A stretch of 64,000 nt of DNA from Caulobacter henricii (GCF_001414055.1 NZ_CP013002.1:514501-578500), one strand, 5' to 3'; shown: positions 1 through 8,441, counted from the first letter of the stretch. Notes: generated from the letters alone by a model not told the origin. Program-made: numbers and translations.

Positions 1-598
1 CGAACAGGTCTATCAGGTCGGCGAGATCGATATCGGCCATGTCGCCGACCGAGACGATCCCGGAAAAGCCCAGCTGCCGGGTCGTGGCCCAGTCGACCAG
101 GCCACTGATCAGGGCCCCGCTCTGGGAGATCAGGGCCAGGCCCCCGGCCAGGGGCGTGCCGCGGGCGAAGGAGGCGTTGAGGCGGGCATGGGGGGCCAGG
201 AGCCCCAGGCCGTTGGGACCGACGAGGCGGAGGCCATGGGGCCTGGCGGCATCCAGCACCGCCTGGCGCAGGCCATTGGCCTCGGTCAGGCCCGCCGACA
301 GGATCACGGCGACCCGGACACCGGCGGCTCCCAGCTCGGCGATCGCCCCTGGCGCGGCGGCGGCGGGCACCACCACAATGGCCAGGTCGGGGGGCTGAGG
401 CAGATCGGCGATCTGCGCCACCCAGGTCGTGCCTGGTACGGAGAGGGGGCGGGGATTGATCAGGAAGACGGTGCCGGCAAATCCACCTGCCAGGATGTTT
501 TCGACCACGACCTCACCGACGGAGCCCTGGCGGTCAGAGCCGCCGATCACCGCGACCGAGGCCGGGGCGAGCAGGGCGGACAGGATGGGGGGTGACAT
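1..598 (-). CDS. CoA-binding acyl-CoA synthetase-like protein, N-terminal part (runs off the window edge)
   Basis: About 199 residues are visible on the reverse strand, starting at an ATG at 596-598 that follows a GAGGT ribosome site; the C-terminal part lies beyond base 1. The N-terminus (LLAPASVAVIGGSDRQGSVG) is the Rossmann CoA-binding motif of ADP-forming acetate-CoA ligases and Pat-type protein acetyltransferases. A second block (VGPNGLGLL, then LALISQSGALISGLVDWA) matches the succinyl-CoA-ligase-like flavodoxin domain of the same family. Family knowledge says such proteins bind acyl-CoA and either make ATP/ADP from it or, when fused to a GNAT domain, acetylate proteins. The missing end decides between these. 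It is divergent from fixL and shares its upstream region. Confidence 0.75.
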   Translation of the reverse strand, partial: MSPPILSALLAPASVAVIGGSDRQGSVGEVVVENILAGGFAGTVFLINPRPLSVPGTTWVAQIADLPQPPDLAIVVVPAAAAPGAIAELGAAGVRVAVILSAGLTEANGLRQAVLDAARPHGLRLVGPNGLGLLAPHARLNASFARGTPLAGGLALISQSGALISGLVDWATTRQLGFSGIVSVGDMADIDLADLIDLF

Positions 599-652
599 GG
601 CGACCTCAAATGTTCAGCCCGCCAGGGACGGGGATCGTGCCAGAACCAAGCG

Positions 653-679
653 TTACGGAGGCGTGGGCGCCATCCGTAA
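653..679. promoter_or_regulatory. Inverted repeat in the divergent fixL promoter region
   Basis: TTACGGA at 653-659 and TCCGTAA at 673-679 are perfect inverted copies with a 13-base spacer. The repeat lies between the start of the CoA-binding protein and fixL, 130 bases before the fixL ATG. An operator is an inference; no known regulator motif was matched. Confidence 0.25.
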
Positions 680-808
680 AGTCCCCAACGGGCCTTGATC
701 CGGGCCGCCAAAGCGGTTTGTAACCTAGGGTGTGCGGAGGCATGGTCGGGCTCGGTGATCGAGCCTTGCAGACCCAAACGCCTGAAGACGGAAAAGGGTG
801 AACAGCCA

Positions 809-2701
809 ATGGCCTCCGGTTCGGGGCTGCAGCAGGACCAGATCAAGAGTTACGGCCTGACGCTGGCGATTTTCGGCTTGGCGGTGGCGGTCCGTTGGCT
901 GGCGGCCCCGTGGCTGGGAAACCATGCGGCCTTTCTGCCCTTCATCGCGCCGGTCGTGGCTGCAGCGGCGTTTGGCTGCGTCGGCGCGGGCCTGGCCGCT
1001 ACAGGACTCGGTCTGCTGACGGGCCTGGCCTTTTTGGGCAAGACCCCGCAGGCCTCTGACCCGACCCTGGTCCTGGTTCAGGCCCTGTTCTTCCTGTTGG
1101 CAGCCTTGGGCGTGACCCTGGTGGGCGCGCGGGTGGGGCGGCTGCGGCGCGGAACCGTGTCCAGCCAGGGCCGTGAAGCCCTCCGCGAGCGGCAGGCCGA
1201 AGTCGTGGCCAGCGAGCTGAGCCTGCTGATCGATGGGGCCACCGAATACGCCATTTCGATGCTCGACCCGGAGGGGCGCGTGCTGATCTGGAATGCGGGC
1301 GGTCAGAGACTGATGGGCTGGAGCGAGGCTGAGGTCATCGGTCAGTCCGTCTCGATCTTTTATCCCCAGGACGCCCGTCAGGCCGGCAAGCCGCAGGCCG
1401 ATCTCGCCCGGGTGCAGGCCGAGGGCAAGGTCGAGGAAGACGGCTGGTTCCTGCGCAAGGACGGGTCGGAGTTCCTGGCCCACGTCTCCCTGACCGCGTT
1501 GCATGACCGGGACGGCGTCTTGCGGGGCTTCGGCAAGGTGCTTCGCGACGTCACCGATCAAAGGGCGAGCGAGCGTGCCCTTGACGCCGGAGCCGAGCAT
1601 CTGAGGTCGATCCTCTCGACAGTCCCCGACGCCATGATCGTCATCGACGACCGTGGCAAGATCCTGTCGTTCAGCGCGGCCGCCGAGCGGTTGTTCGGCT
1701 TTCAGGAAGCCGAGATGGTCGGCGAGAACGTGCGCTGCCTGATGCCGTCGCCGGACCAGGAGCGTCACGACGGCTATATCGAGCGCTACCTGTCCACGGG
1801 CGAGCGCAAGGTGATCGGCAAGGGACGCATCGTCGTGGGCCGGCGCAAGGACGGCTCCACCTTTCCTATGGAGCTGTGGGTTGGGGAGGCAACGAGCCAT
1901 GGACCCAGGGTCTTCACCGGCTTTGTCCGCGACCTGACCGAGCGCCAGCGGACCCAGGCCCGGCTTGAGGAACTGCAGGCCGAACTGATCCATATCGCCC
2001 GGGTCAGCGGCATGGGAACCATGGCCTCGACCCTGGCCCATGAGCTCAACCAGCCGATCACCGCGGTCGCCAACTATGTCGAGGCCGTCCGCGATCTCCT
2101 TCTGGAGCCAGATCCCGACGACCTGCCGATGATCCGTGAGGCCCTGGGCGACGCGGCCGGTGAGGCGATGCGGGCCGGCAATATTGTCCGGCGCCTGCGG
2201 GCCTTCGTCGCCCGGGGTGAGGTCGAGAAAACCGTTGAGGATCTTCCGGCCGTGATCCACGAGGCCGCTGCGCTGGGGCTGATGGGGGCCCGGGATCAGG
2301 GCCTGGATCCGGTGTTCGCCCTTGACCCTGCCGCGACGCCGGTTCTGATCGACCGGGTTCAGATTCAGCAGGTGGTGATCAATCTGGCCCGCAATGCAGT
2401 CGAGGCCATGGCCGGAACCGACCAGCCCCGCCTGTGGCTGAGCACCCAGGATCAGGGTGACGACCTGGTGAGGGTCACGATTGCCGATAACGGCCCGGGA
2501 GTCTCGCCGGCCATTGCCAGCCAGCTGTTTACGGCCTTTGTCAGTACCAAGGTCGAGGGCATGGGGCTGGGTCTGTCGATCTGCCGCACGATCGTCGAAG
2601 CCAATGGCGGCCGAATCTGGCACGAGCCGCGTCCAGGCGGCGGCTCGCAGTTTCACTTCACCCTGGTCAAGGTCGAGAAGGAGGCCTTTCATGACTCCTA
2701 G
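809..2701 (+). CDS. fixL: Oxygen-sensing histidine kinase FixL
   Basis: The 630-residue protein has an N-terminal membrane part (about residues 12-110), a first PAS domain (about 135-255), a second PAS domain (about 262-385), a HisKA domain and a HATPase domain. The second PAS carries the FixL haem signature: [13 protein letters not shown] with the proximal haem ligand His320, and [16 protein letters not shown] with the conserved regulatory Arg. The phosphoacceptor is His411 in AHELNQP; ATP-lid motifs DNGPGV and GMGLGLSI follow. FixL autophosphorylates when oxygen leaves the haem and passes phosphate to FixJ. An in-frame ATG at 695 would add 38 residues without FixL character, so the ATG at 809 was chosen. 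fixJ overlaps its 3' end by 11 bases. Confidence 0.93.
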   Translation: MASGSGLQQDQIKSYGLTLAIFGLAVAVRWLAAPWLGNHAAFLPFIAPVVAAAAFGCVGAGLAATGLGLLTGLAFLGKTPQASDPTLVLVQALFFLLAALGVTLVGARVGRLRRGTVSSQGREALRERQAEVVASELSLLIDGATEYAISMLDPEGRVLIWNAGGQRLMGWSEAEVIGQSVSIFYPQDARQAGKPQADLARVQAEGKVEEDGWFLRKDGSEFLAHVSLTALHDRDGVLRGFGKVLRDVTDQRASERALDAGAEHLRSILSTVPDAMIVIDDRGKILSFSAAAERLFGFQEAEMVGENVRCLMPSPDQERHDGYIERYLSTGERKVIGKGRIVVGRRKDGSTFPMELWVGEATSHGPRVFTGFVRDLTERQRTQARLEELQAELIHIARVSGMGTMASTLAHELNQPITAVANYVEAVRDLLLEPDPDDLPMIREALGDAAGEAMRAGNIVRRLRAFVARGEVEKTVEDLPAVIHEAAALGLMGARDQGLDPVFALDPAATPVLIDRVQIQQVVINLARNAVEAMAGTDQPRLWLSTQDQGDDLVRVTIADNGPGVSPAIASQLFTAFVSTKVEGMGLGLSICRTIVEANGGRIWHEPRPGGGSQFHFTLVKVEKEAFHDS

Positions 2702-3311
2702 GCGGATGATCCATATCGTCGATGACGAAGAGGCGATCCGTCGCTCGGCGGGGTTCATGCTGAAGACCTCGGGCTATGCCGTTTCGACCTATGCGTCGGG
2801 CGACGCCTTCCTGCAGGGGGCCCGCGATGCCGAGCCCGGCTGTGTTCTGCTCGACGTGCGGATGCCGGGCATGGATGGCCTGGAGGTCCAGAAGGTCATG
2901 GCCGAACGCGGTATCGCCATGCCGGTGGTCGTGCTGACCGGCCATGGCGATGTCACCCTGGCCGTGCGGGCCATGAAGGGCGGCGCGGTCGACTTCATCG
3001 AGAAGCCGTTCGAAAAGACCGTTTTGCTGAGCGCCATAACAGCCGCCTTTGAGCGTCTGGATGACGCCGATGCCCGGGCGGCTCGGGCCAGCGACGCCGC
3101 CATTGCCATAGCCGCCCTGACCGCTCGGGAGCAGGACGTCCTGCGGGGCATGGCCAAGGGTCTTCCCAACAAGACCATCGCCTTTGACCTCGATATCTCG
3201 CCCCGCACGGTCGAGGTCCACAGGGCCAATCTGATGGCCAAGCTGCAGGTCAAGACCCTGTCCGAAGCGCTGCGGATCGCCTTCGCCGCCGGACTGAAGG
3301 AAGAAGCCTAA
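2691..3311 (+). CDS. fixJ: Two-component response regulator FixJ
   Basis: This 206-residue protein has a receiver domain with Asp55 in [11 protein letters not shown], the acidic pair at DDEE (residues 11-14) and Lys105 in EKPF, followed by a LuxR-type helix-turn-helix ([20 protein letters not shown], about residues 140-200). FixJ phosphorylated by FixL activates microaerobic genes. The ATG at 2691 is preceded by AAGGAGG six bases upstream, which favours it over the ATG at 2706. The start lies inside the end of fixL, so the two are almost certainly translationally coupled. The usual output genes (fixK, cco oxidase) are not in this window and may lie beyond its left edge. Confidence 0.93.
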   Translation: MTPRRMIHIVDDEEAIRRSAGFMLKTSGYAVSTYASGDAFLQGARDAEPGCVLLDVRMPGMDGLEVQKVMAERGIAMPVVVLTGHGDVTLAVRAMKGGAVDFIEKPFEKTVLLSAITAAFERLDDADARAARASDAAIAIAALTAREQDVLRGMAKGLPNKTIAFDLDISPRTVEVHRANLMAKLQVKTLSEALRIAFAAGLKEEA

Positions 3312-3317
3312 GGACCT

Positions 3318-3325
3318 CTACGTAG
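3318..3325. promoter_or_regulatory. Possible FixJ-binding motif before the single-domain receiver
   Basis: CTACGTAG is a perfect palindrome lying 69 bases before the ATG of the receiver gene. It differs in one base from the GTA(A/C)GTAG motif reported for Sinorhizobium FixJ at fixK. A similar motif occurs before the downstream cytochrome gene. Assignment to FixJ is inference. Confidence 0.4.
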
Positions 3326-3394
3326 GGACCCGCTTTTCCGGGTGTGGCATGAACCGGTCCGTGACCCGCTTGGGTCGCGAACTCTGGCCGGAAC

Positions 3395-3787
3395 ATGACG
3401 CAAGCGCTTTCCAAACTTGAAGACCGCGCGCGGCTGCTGCTGGTTGAGGACGACGCCGGCGTCCGCCGCTCGCTGCAACTGTTGCTACACGGTCGCGGAT
3501 TCGAGGTCCGAGCCTATGCTTCGGGTCTTGCCCTGCTGGCGGACCCGACGGCTTTGGGGGCTGTCTGCCTGGTGGCCGACTACCGCATGCCCGACATCGA
3601 TGGCGTTCTGATCCTGAAGCGCCTGCGGGCGCTGGGCTGGGACGGCGAGGCCCTGATGATCACGGCCTTTCCGACGACGGAACTGCTGGATGCGGCCGAG
3701 ACGGCGGGCTTTAGCCGGGTGATTGAGAAGCCCATGCCGGGCTCCGTCCTGGTCGAGGCTGTCGAGCGGGCGATGGCGGCGCACTAG
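3395..3787 (+). CDS. Single-domain response regulator (FixT-like position)
   Basis: A 130-residue stand-alone receiver: acidic residues at VEDD (17-20), phosphoacceptor Asp62 in VADYRMPDIDG, and Lys112 in IEKPMP; no output domain follows. It sits 83 bases after fixJ on the same strand. In Caulobacter crescentus the single-domain receiver FixT inhibits FixL and is induced through FixJ, so a feedback role is the natural guess. FixT is reported to hold an Fe-S cluster through several cysteines, whereas this protein has only one cysteine (Cys58). It may therefore be a different receiver, or a FixT form without the cluster. The start ATG is poorly marked by a ribosome site. Confidence 0.75.
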   Translation: MTQALSKLEDRARLLLVEDDAGVRRSLQLLLHGRGFEVRAYASGLALLADPTALGAVCLVADYRMPDIDGVLILKRLRALGWDGEALMITAFPTTELLDAAETAGFSRVIEKPMPGSVLVEAVERAMAAH

Positions 3788-3791
3788 AGGC

Positions 3792-3799
3792 CTAAGTAT
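3792..3799. promoter_or_regulatory. Possible FixJ-binding motif before the cytochrome gene
   Basis: CTAAGTAT, followed by TGGCCCC, lies 69 bases before the ATG of the cytochrome c gene. It fits the core TA(A/C)GTA of the FixJ motif and is placed at the same distance from its gene as the motif at 3318. Confidence 0.3.
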
Positions 3800-3868
3800 T
3801 GGCCCCAACTGCTCCCATTGAGCTGCGGCGCTAACAAGGAGTCTAACCCCCCGTCGGGAGCGAAGAAA

Positions 3869-4279
3869 ATGAACCTGATCCTGAAGGCTGCCAAGGTCAG
3901 AGGAGCCAGTCTGGCTGCGGGCTTGTTGCTGGCTTTGTCGGGTCCTGCGGCCCTTGCCCAGCCTGCCGCCGCCACGCTCCCGATATCCGGCGGCCAGGGC
4001 CTTGCCCAGCGTCACTGCGGTGGTTGCCATGCCGTAGGCGCAGGGAAAAGCCCTCTGGCGGACGCCCCGCCCTTTGCCAGTCTTTACCTGCGCTATCCGC
4101 GCGGCGGTCTCGACCAGATCCTGACCGAGGGCATGCTGACGCCCCGTCGCATGCCCGAAGAGGGCACGCCGGAACGCCATCCGCGGATGCCGATGGTGGC
4201 CCTGGACGACGATCAGGTCGCCCAGCTGAAGGCCTATCTGCAGAGCCTTGACCCGCGAACCGCCGGCCATGCCAGGTGA
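3869..4279 (+). CDS. Secreted class I c-type cytochrome
   Basis: The 136-residue product begins with a cleavable signal peptide (MNLILKAAKV, then a hydrophobic run ending in ALAQ near residue 31) and has one haem site CGGCH at residues 50-54; a Met-rich segment near residues 95-112 can supply the axial methionine. It is thus a small periplasmic electron carrier. A TTG codon at 3818 could extend the frame but would bury the signal peptide, so the ATG at 3869 (GGGAG upstream) was used. It converges on the GMC oxidoreductase pair, which needs a periplasmic electron acceptor, and it may also be part of the FixLJ response; both links are inference. Confidence 0.85.
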   Translation: MNLILKAAKVRGASLAAGLLLALSGPAALAQPAAATLPISGGQGLAQRHCGGCHAVGAGKSPLADAPPFASLYLRYPRGGLDQILTEGMLTPRRMPEEGTPERHPRMPMVALDDDQVAQLKAYLQSLDPRTAGHAR

Positions 4280-4289
4280 GCGCCGAGGG

Positions 4290-4658
4290 TCAGCCCTCGG
4301 CCTTCAGGGCCAGGAGGCCGAACAGCGCGCCTTCGGTCTGTGACAGACGCCAGCCCCGGTGGTTGAACACCGCGCCCTGACGAAAATCGGCGGCTGCACG
4401 CCGGCGGAGGTCGGTCAGGACGTCGCCGTTGCGACCGCCCGGAAAGAGCCGCATCGCCAGGGCCTTGGCGTCGGTTCCGGGGTTCTGCTCCAGCCAGGCC
4501 TTGCCGACACGCACGACGGCGTCGCGATCCATGTCTTCAAATCCGGGGAGGGGCTCTGTGGCCCGGGCCAGGGACGGCAGGGCGGTGCCCGCCGTCAGGA
4601 CCAGAAGGCTGGCGAGAAGATCGCGGCGGGCCAGGCCCTGGGGACGGGCAGGGGTCAT
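4290..4658 (-). CDS. Tat-signal small subunit partner of the GMC oxidoreductase
   Basis: This 122-residue protein starts with a twin-arginine-like leader (ARRDLLASLLVLTAGTALPSL) and has no enzymatic motif. Its start codon overlaps the stop of the upstream GMC oxidoreductase (ATGA). In membrane-bound FAD dehydrogenases (gluconate, sorbitol and fructose types) a small Tat-exported subunit carries the signal-less flavoprotein across the membrane. That role fits here because the flavoprotein lacks a signal peptide. The exact family was not recognised by name. Confidence 0.7.
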   Translation of the reverse strand: MTPARPQGLARRDLLASLLVLTAGTALPSLARATEPLPGFEDMDRDAVVRVGKAWLEQNPGTDAKALAMRLFPGGRNGDVLTDLRRRAAADFRQGAVFNHRGWRLSQTEGALFGLLALKAEG

Positions 4659-6208
4659 CGGGTGGCTCCCATTTCGAGCTTCAGGTGGTCGGCCAGGCGC
4701 AGGGTCAGGGCCAGAAGGGTCAGGGTCGGGTTGGCGATGCCCGAGGTCGGGAACACGGAACTGCCGGTCACATAGAGATTGGTCGTGTCGTGGACCCGGC
4801 AATCGGCATCGACCACGCCCTGACGGGGATCGGCATGCATCCGGGTCGTGCCCATATGGTGGCGTGACGCACTGGATATGGCGACATAGTCCTGTCTCTG
4901 AATTGGCCAGCAGAGCCGGCCCTGGCCGGACGCGCCCAGGGTATCACCCATGCCGGCGGTGGAGCGCTCGAAGCTGGTCCAGTCGGCCTCGGAATAGGTC
5001 CAGTCCAGCCTGATCTGCGGCATGCCCAGGGCGTCGACCTTGACCGGATCGAGGGTGATGCGGCTCTCGGGATTGGGGAAATGCTCGGTCATGGCGAAGC
5101 AGCCCAGAAGTTGGCCTTCAGCCTGGCCGCGATCCATCCGGGTGGCGACCTGGCGGATGGCCCGGGTTTCGGCCTGGGTCGGCGTTCCCGAACCCGGCGG
5201 ACCGCCATTGTACAGGGTCAGGGTAAAGTTGCCGGCCTTCATGCGGGTCTGTCCGCTCAGACCGCTACCGATCACGCAATGGGCCTGGGCGCGCCCGGGC
5301 GGAACATAGAGCGCCAGGGAATCGGACCGGGCGATATTGACGGCCGAGCCCTCGGTCTCGGCGTCGCCGTCCATGGAATAGGTGACGTGGCCCTGAAAGA
5401 AGCGGCCGACAAGGTCATGGCGATTGCCGACGCCCTCGCGGCGGACCCGGTTGGAGGCCAGCATCAGACGGACATTCTCGATGCCACCGGTCGCCAGCAC
5501 ATAGGTCCGGGCCTTGGCGGTGTGTCGCTTGCCGTCAAGACAGGCCACATCCAGGCCCTCGACCCGGTCGCCCCTGGCCGCCAGCCGCACCTGGGTGACG
5601 TTGGCATAGAGATAGACCGTGATGTTGGAGGCGTCTGCGAAGCCGGTGCGGAAGGCGTCAAAGGCTGCCTTGTCGGCTCCGCCCGAAATGTTCGAGAAAT
5701 AGCGGGGGGCCGGAAAGAAGCCGTCCTGAGGATCCAGGTCGAGTGGCCGGCGGGCCGGGTCCTGCAGAACGGGGGTGTCGGTCCCGAAATGCGGGATGCC
5801 CAGCAGGTCGCAGGCCCGGTCATAGAACGGTTGCAGCTGCTCGCGGGTCATCGGCCAGCCGCTCCAGGGGGCCCAGTCGCGCTTGGCTAAGTCCGCGGGA
5901 TCGAGCGGCGCGCACTTGCCGCCCCAGACATGGCCTGATCCCCCCAGGGCCCGGATCCGGGACTGGACCGGATAGTCGTTGAAGGGACGATCGGCGTTTC
6001 CAGGCCCACGGATCGTGGCAGTGCCCGTGTAGAGCGCCTGGCTCTCCATCTCGATCTCGCGGCCGCCGCTCTCCAGCAGGGCGACCCTGATCGGGCCGCC
6101 CGCGAGTTCGCGGGCCAGGGTAATGCCAGCCATGCCGCCACCGACGATGATCAGATCAGCATCGATCCGGCTGGCGTCAGGCAAGGTTCGGGCGTCGATG
6201 AAAGCCAT
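4655..6208 (-). CDS. GMC-family FAD-dependent oxidoreductase
   Basis: The 517-residue protein has the N-terminal FAD dinucleotide motif (LIIVGGGMAGITLARELA, residues about 20-36), the GMC segment GGSGHVWGGKC near residue 90, and the C-terminal catalytic block SSASRHHMGTTRM followed by the FAD-closing segment TGSSVFPTSGIANPTLT. Such enzymes oxidise alcohols or sugars and hand electrons to a cytochrome. It has no signal peptide of its own, but the next gene supplies a Tat leader and a cytochrome c gene converges on the pair. The substrate cannot be read from sequence. The ATG at 6208 follows AGGAAACACG. Confidence 0.87.
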   Translation of the reverse strand: MAFIDARTLPDASRIDADLIIVGGGMAGITLARELAGGPIRVALLESGGREIEMESQALYTGTATIRGPGNADRPFNDYPVQSRIRALGGSGHVWGGKCAPLDPADLAKRDWAPWSGWPMTREQLQPFYDRACDLLGIPHFGTDTPVLQDPARRPLDLDPQDGFFPAPRYFSNISGGADKAAFDAFRTGFADASNITVYLYANVTQVRLAARGDRVEGLDVACLDGKRHTAKARTYVLATGGIENVRLMLASNRVRREGVGNRHDLVGRFFQGHVTYSMDGDAETEGSAVNIARSDSLALYVPPGRAQAHCVIGSGLSGQTRMKAGNFTLTLYNGGPPGSGTPTQAETRAIRQVATRMDRGQAEGQLLGCFAMTEHFPNPESRITLDPVKVDALGMPQIRLDWTYSEADWTSFERSTAGMGDTLGASGQGRLCWPIQRQDYVAISSASRHHMGTTRMHADPRQGVVDADCRVHDTTNLYVTGSSVFPTSGIANPTLTLLALTLRLADHLKLEMGATR

Positions 6209-6292
6209 CGTGTTTCCTGTCTGATTGTCTGGTGGGGCAGGGCTGGGTGGGTCGTGCAGACGATCTGGCCGCCGACCCGTTGCGAGACAGGC

Positions 6293-7768
6293 CTAGGCGC
6301 GGGCGCCCTTGGCCTTGAGGTACTGAATGACGGCGAGGTGGTTGCGCTTGATGGCCTGGCTGAGTGCAGACCGGGTTTCGCCGGGATTGGCGGTGACCGA
6401 CCGGTTCACATCGGCACCGCGCTCGACGAGATAGCGCACGGTCTCGAGGCTGCCCGACTGGGCGGCGTTGATCAGCGGGGTCTCGTCGCCGGGGACAAAG
6501 GACTCCACGTTCGCGCCGCGGGTCACCAGGAGCTTGACGATGTCTAGACGTCCACGACCGGCGGCCATGATCAGCGGGTTGCCGTCGCCGCGGGCAGCGA
6601 GGTCGGGATTGGCACCCTTGGCCAGCAGGATCTCGACGATGTCGATGCGTCCCTGGCGGGCGGCCTCGATCAGGGGCGTGCCGTCGCCTTCAATCAGGGC
6701 GTCGGGATTGGCACCGGCGGCCAGCAGGGCGCGCACGCCTTCTACATCGCCTTCACGAACGGCGGCGAAGAGCGGCTGGCCCAGGTGACGGGCGATGGCG
6801 CGGGCGGCCTGCTCCGGCGTTTCGGGCACGGCACGGACGGGCTGGGCGGCCCAGGCCCCGACACTGGCGCTCAGGGCCAGTGCGGCGACCGAGGCGGCAC
6901 CAAGGCGTCGGCGGACCTGGCCCACGCGATGTTGATTGAGCATGAGAAATCTTTCCTTGAGTTGGAGGTTGGCGGAGGCCGGCCAATGGCAGCCGAGCGG
7001 CGGGGCCTGCGGGGCCAGCTGGGTCTTCAGCATCGCCTCGCCATAGGTGCGGCGGGCGACCGGAAAACGGGTCAGGACAGCGGCATCGCAGGCGATCTCC
7101 TGGTCGATGCGCAGGCGCTGGGCCGCGAAATGGACCAGGGGATTGAACCAGAACAGGCACTGGATCGCGGTGGTCAGGGCATTGATCTGGGCATCGCCCA
7201 TCGACAGGTGGGTCCGCTCATGGGCCAGGATCAGAGCCTGTTCTTCTGGATTGAAGCGCCGTGCGAAATCCGCAGGCACAACCACGCGAGGCGACAGGGC
7301 ACCGATCACGGCCGGCCCGACCCCGGCATGTTCGGCATGGAACAGGCCGTCCGCGCCGCGCAGTCGGCCCAGGGACTTGAGAAAACGGCGCTGGCGCTCG
7401 GCCTGGAGGCCGATGGCCAGCAGGGCGATCAGGCCCCAGGTGAGGACGAGACCCTCTTGCAGGGGGAGCCCCTGGCCGGAGTCCTGGGCCTTGGTCTGCG
7501 GGGCTGCGATCGAGGTTGCATCGGCAGGCGGCATCGTGACGGCGACCGCCGCTGCGGTCGGCGGTGAAGCTGCTGGCAGGCGCACCGTGACGGTCCGGGC
7601 CGGCACGAGGACCGCCAGGGTGGCCAGGGGCACGACGAGCCACAGGCCATAGGCGGCACGGGCTCCAAACATCGCCCGCACCGGACGGCCCAGGATCAGT
7701 ACCAGCAGTATGGCGGCGGCGATGGCCAGGTTGGCCCGCAACAGCAGGGCGAGAATGTCATCGGCCAT
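6293..7768 (-). CDS. BlaR1-like M56 membrane metalloprotease with C-terminal ankyrin repeats
   Basis: The 491-residue protein has three N-terminal membrane segments, then a zinc-protease motif H183-E-R-T-H187 with the downstream glutamate region DQEIACDAAVL typical of peptidase M56, then a fourth membrane segment (about 345-365). The rest (about 380-491) is four ankyrin repeats (for example GANPDALIEGDGTPLIEAAR). BlaR1 proteins normally carry a penicillin-binding sensor here and cleave BlaI when it is engaged; this one has ankyrin repeats instead, so its signal is probably a protein contact. The start overlaps the end of blaI by 11 bases. A longer start at 7909 lies inside blaI and was rejected. 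Confidence 0.88.
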   Translation of the reverse strand: MADDILALLLRANLAIAAAILLVLILGRPVRAMFGARAAYGLWLVVPLATLAVLVPARTVTVRLPAASPPTAAAVAVTMPPADATSIAAPQTKAQDSGQGLPLQEGLVLTWGLIALLAIGLQAERQRRFLKSLGRLRGADGLFHAEHAGVGPAVIGALSPRVVVPADFARRFNPEEQALILAHERTHLSMGDAQINALTTAIQCLFWFNPLVHFAAQRLRIDQEIACDAAVLTRFPVARRTYGEAMLKTQLAPQAPPLGCHWPASANLQLKERFLMLNQHRVGQVRRRLGAASVAALALSASVGAWAAQPVRAVPETPEQAARAIARHLGQPLFAAVREGDVEGVRALLAAGANPDALIEGDGTPLIEAARQGRIDIVEILLAKGANPDLAARGDGNPLIMAAGRGRLDIVKLLVTRGANVESFVPGDETPLINAAQSGSLETVRYLVERGADVNRSVTANPGETRSALSQAIKRNHLAVIQYLKAKGARA

Positions 7769-8126
7769 CGTCGAGGCCCTCCAGCAGGCGGCGAAGGTCA
7801 GCAATGTCCTGGTCGCTGAGCTTCTCGCGCTGCGAGAAATGGGCGACCAGCGGAGCCAGGCGGCCATCGAACAGGCGATCCAGCAGGCCCTGGCTCTCGG
7901 AATGCACATAGTCGCCCTGGGCGACCAGGGGGCGGTAGAGGAAGCGGCGGCCGTCGCGTTCAGCGGCGATCGCGTCCTTCTTCAGCAGTCGGTTGAGCAG
8001 GGTCTTCACCGTGGCGTCGGCCCAGTCCTGGTCTGCCGGCAGGGCGGCGATAATATCCTCGGCGCTGAGCGGGCTCTTCGCCCACAGCGCCTTCATGACC
8101 TGACTTTCTGCCGTGCTGATCCGCAT
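7758..8126 (-). CDS. BlaI/MecI-family transcriptional repressor
   Basis: The 122-residue protein begins MRISTAESQVMKALWAKSPL, the standard BlaI winged-helix opening, and continues with the recognition region WADATVKTLLNRLLKKDAI. BlaI dimers repress until cleaved by the partner M56 protease encoded next. An ATG at 8150 would add eight residues, but it lies at the edge of the palindromic operator, and GGAGAGG stands just before the ATG at 8126, so the shorter form was chosen. Autoregulation is likely, since matching palindromes lie directly upstream. No beta-lactamase gene is nearby. Confidence 0.9.
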   Translation of the reverse strand: MRISTAESQVMKALWAKSPLSAEDIIAALPADQDWADATVKTLLNRLLKKDAIAAERDGRRFLYRPLVAQGDYVHSESQGLLDRLFDGRLAPLVAHFSQREKLSDQDIADLRRLLEGLDDGR

Positions 8127-8150
8127 GGAGCCTCTCCGTGTTGGCTCCAT

Positions 8151-8210
8151 CGATTACATCCGTAATCGATTGGGTCAATCGACGATTACGGACGTAAACG
8201 AAATGTAATC
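8151..8210. promoter_or_regulatory. BlaI-type operator array
   Basis: CGATTACATCCGTAATCG at 8151-8168 is a 7-base inverted repeat around a 4-base centre. A second copy, CGATTACGGACGTAAACG at 8183-8200, has one mismatch and starts exactly 32 bases (three helical turns) further on. A lone half-site GTAATC follows at 8205-8210. BlaI/MecI operators are dyads of the TAC-N-GTA type, so this is the likely autoregulatory site of the adjacent blaI-blaR1 operon. Confidence 0.7.
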
Positions 8211-8300
8211 TCGCAAGTCGGCGCTCAAGGCGGGTCTGGCGGTCGCCGATGCGTTCAAAATCACCGGTCTTGAGGCCTGTGAGGCCTGGCTCAGCGGGGC

Positions 8301-8441
8301 CTAGGGGCGTCGGCCTTGCAACTGGCGTCGCCGCGCCGCAGCCCGCCGTGCCCGCCAATGGGCGACATAGGGCGCAGCAAACGTCCAGGCGATGGCGGCC
8401 ACCAGGATCACGATAACAAACAAGGCCAGCTTCAGGTTCAA
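8301..8441 (-). CDS. Possible 46-residue single-span membrane protein
   Basis: An open frame on the reverse strand reads from a TTG at 8441 (GGGGA six bases upstream) to a TAG at 8301. It encodes a hydrophobic helix (LALFVIVILVAAIAWTFAA) followed by a very basic tail (HWRARRAAARRRQ). The frame stays open further upstream without an ATG, so the true start is unsure. The membrane-helix-plus-basic-tail layout argues for a real small protein; function unknown. The rest of the 8211-8609 gap shows nothing else convincing. Confidence 0.35.
   Translation of the reverse strand: MNLKLALFVIVILVAAIAWTFAAPYVAHWRARRAAARRRQLQGRRP

Noticed and set aside
696..712. Possible FixK/FNR box (TTGAT...GCCAA) before fixL
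   Set aside because: Only the left half matches; the right half is not ATCAA.
695..808. Upstream in-frame start of fixL
   Set aside because: Adds 38 polar residues without FixL similarity; the ATG at 809 fits the family.
725..2758. A 677-residue open frame antisense to fixL
   Set aside because: It mirrors fixL codons, has no domain or ribosome site, and is explained by GC-rich third positions.
8211..8303. Plus-strand reading frame ending in TAG that looks like a gene end
   Set aside because: No start codon after the TAA at 8206 and too short to support.
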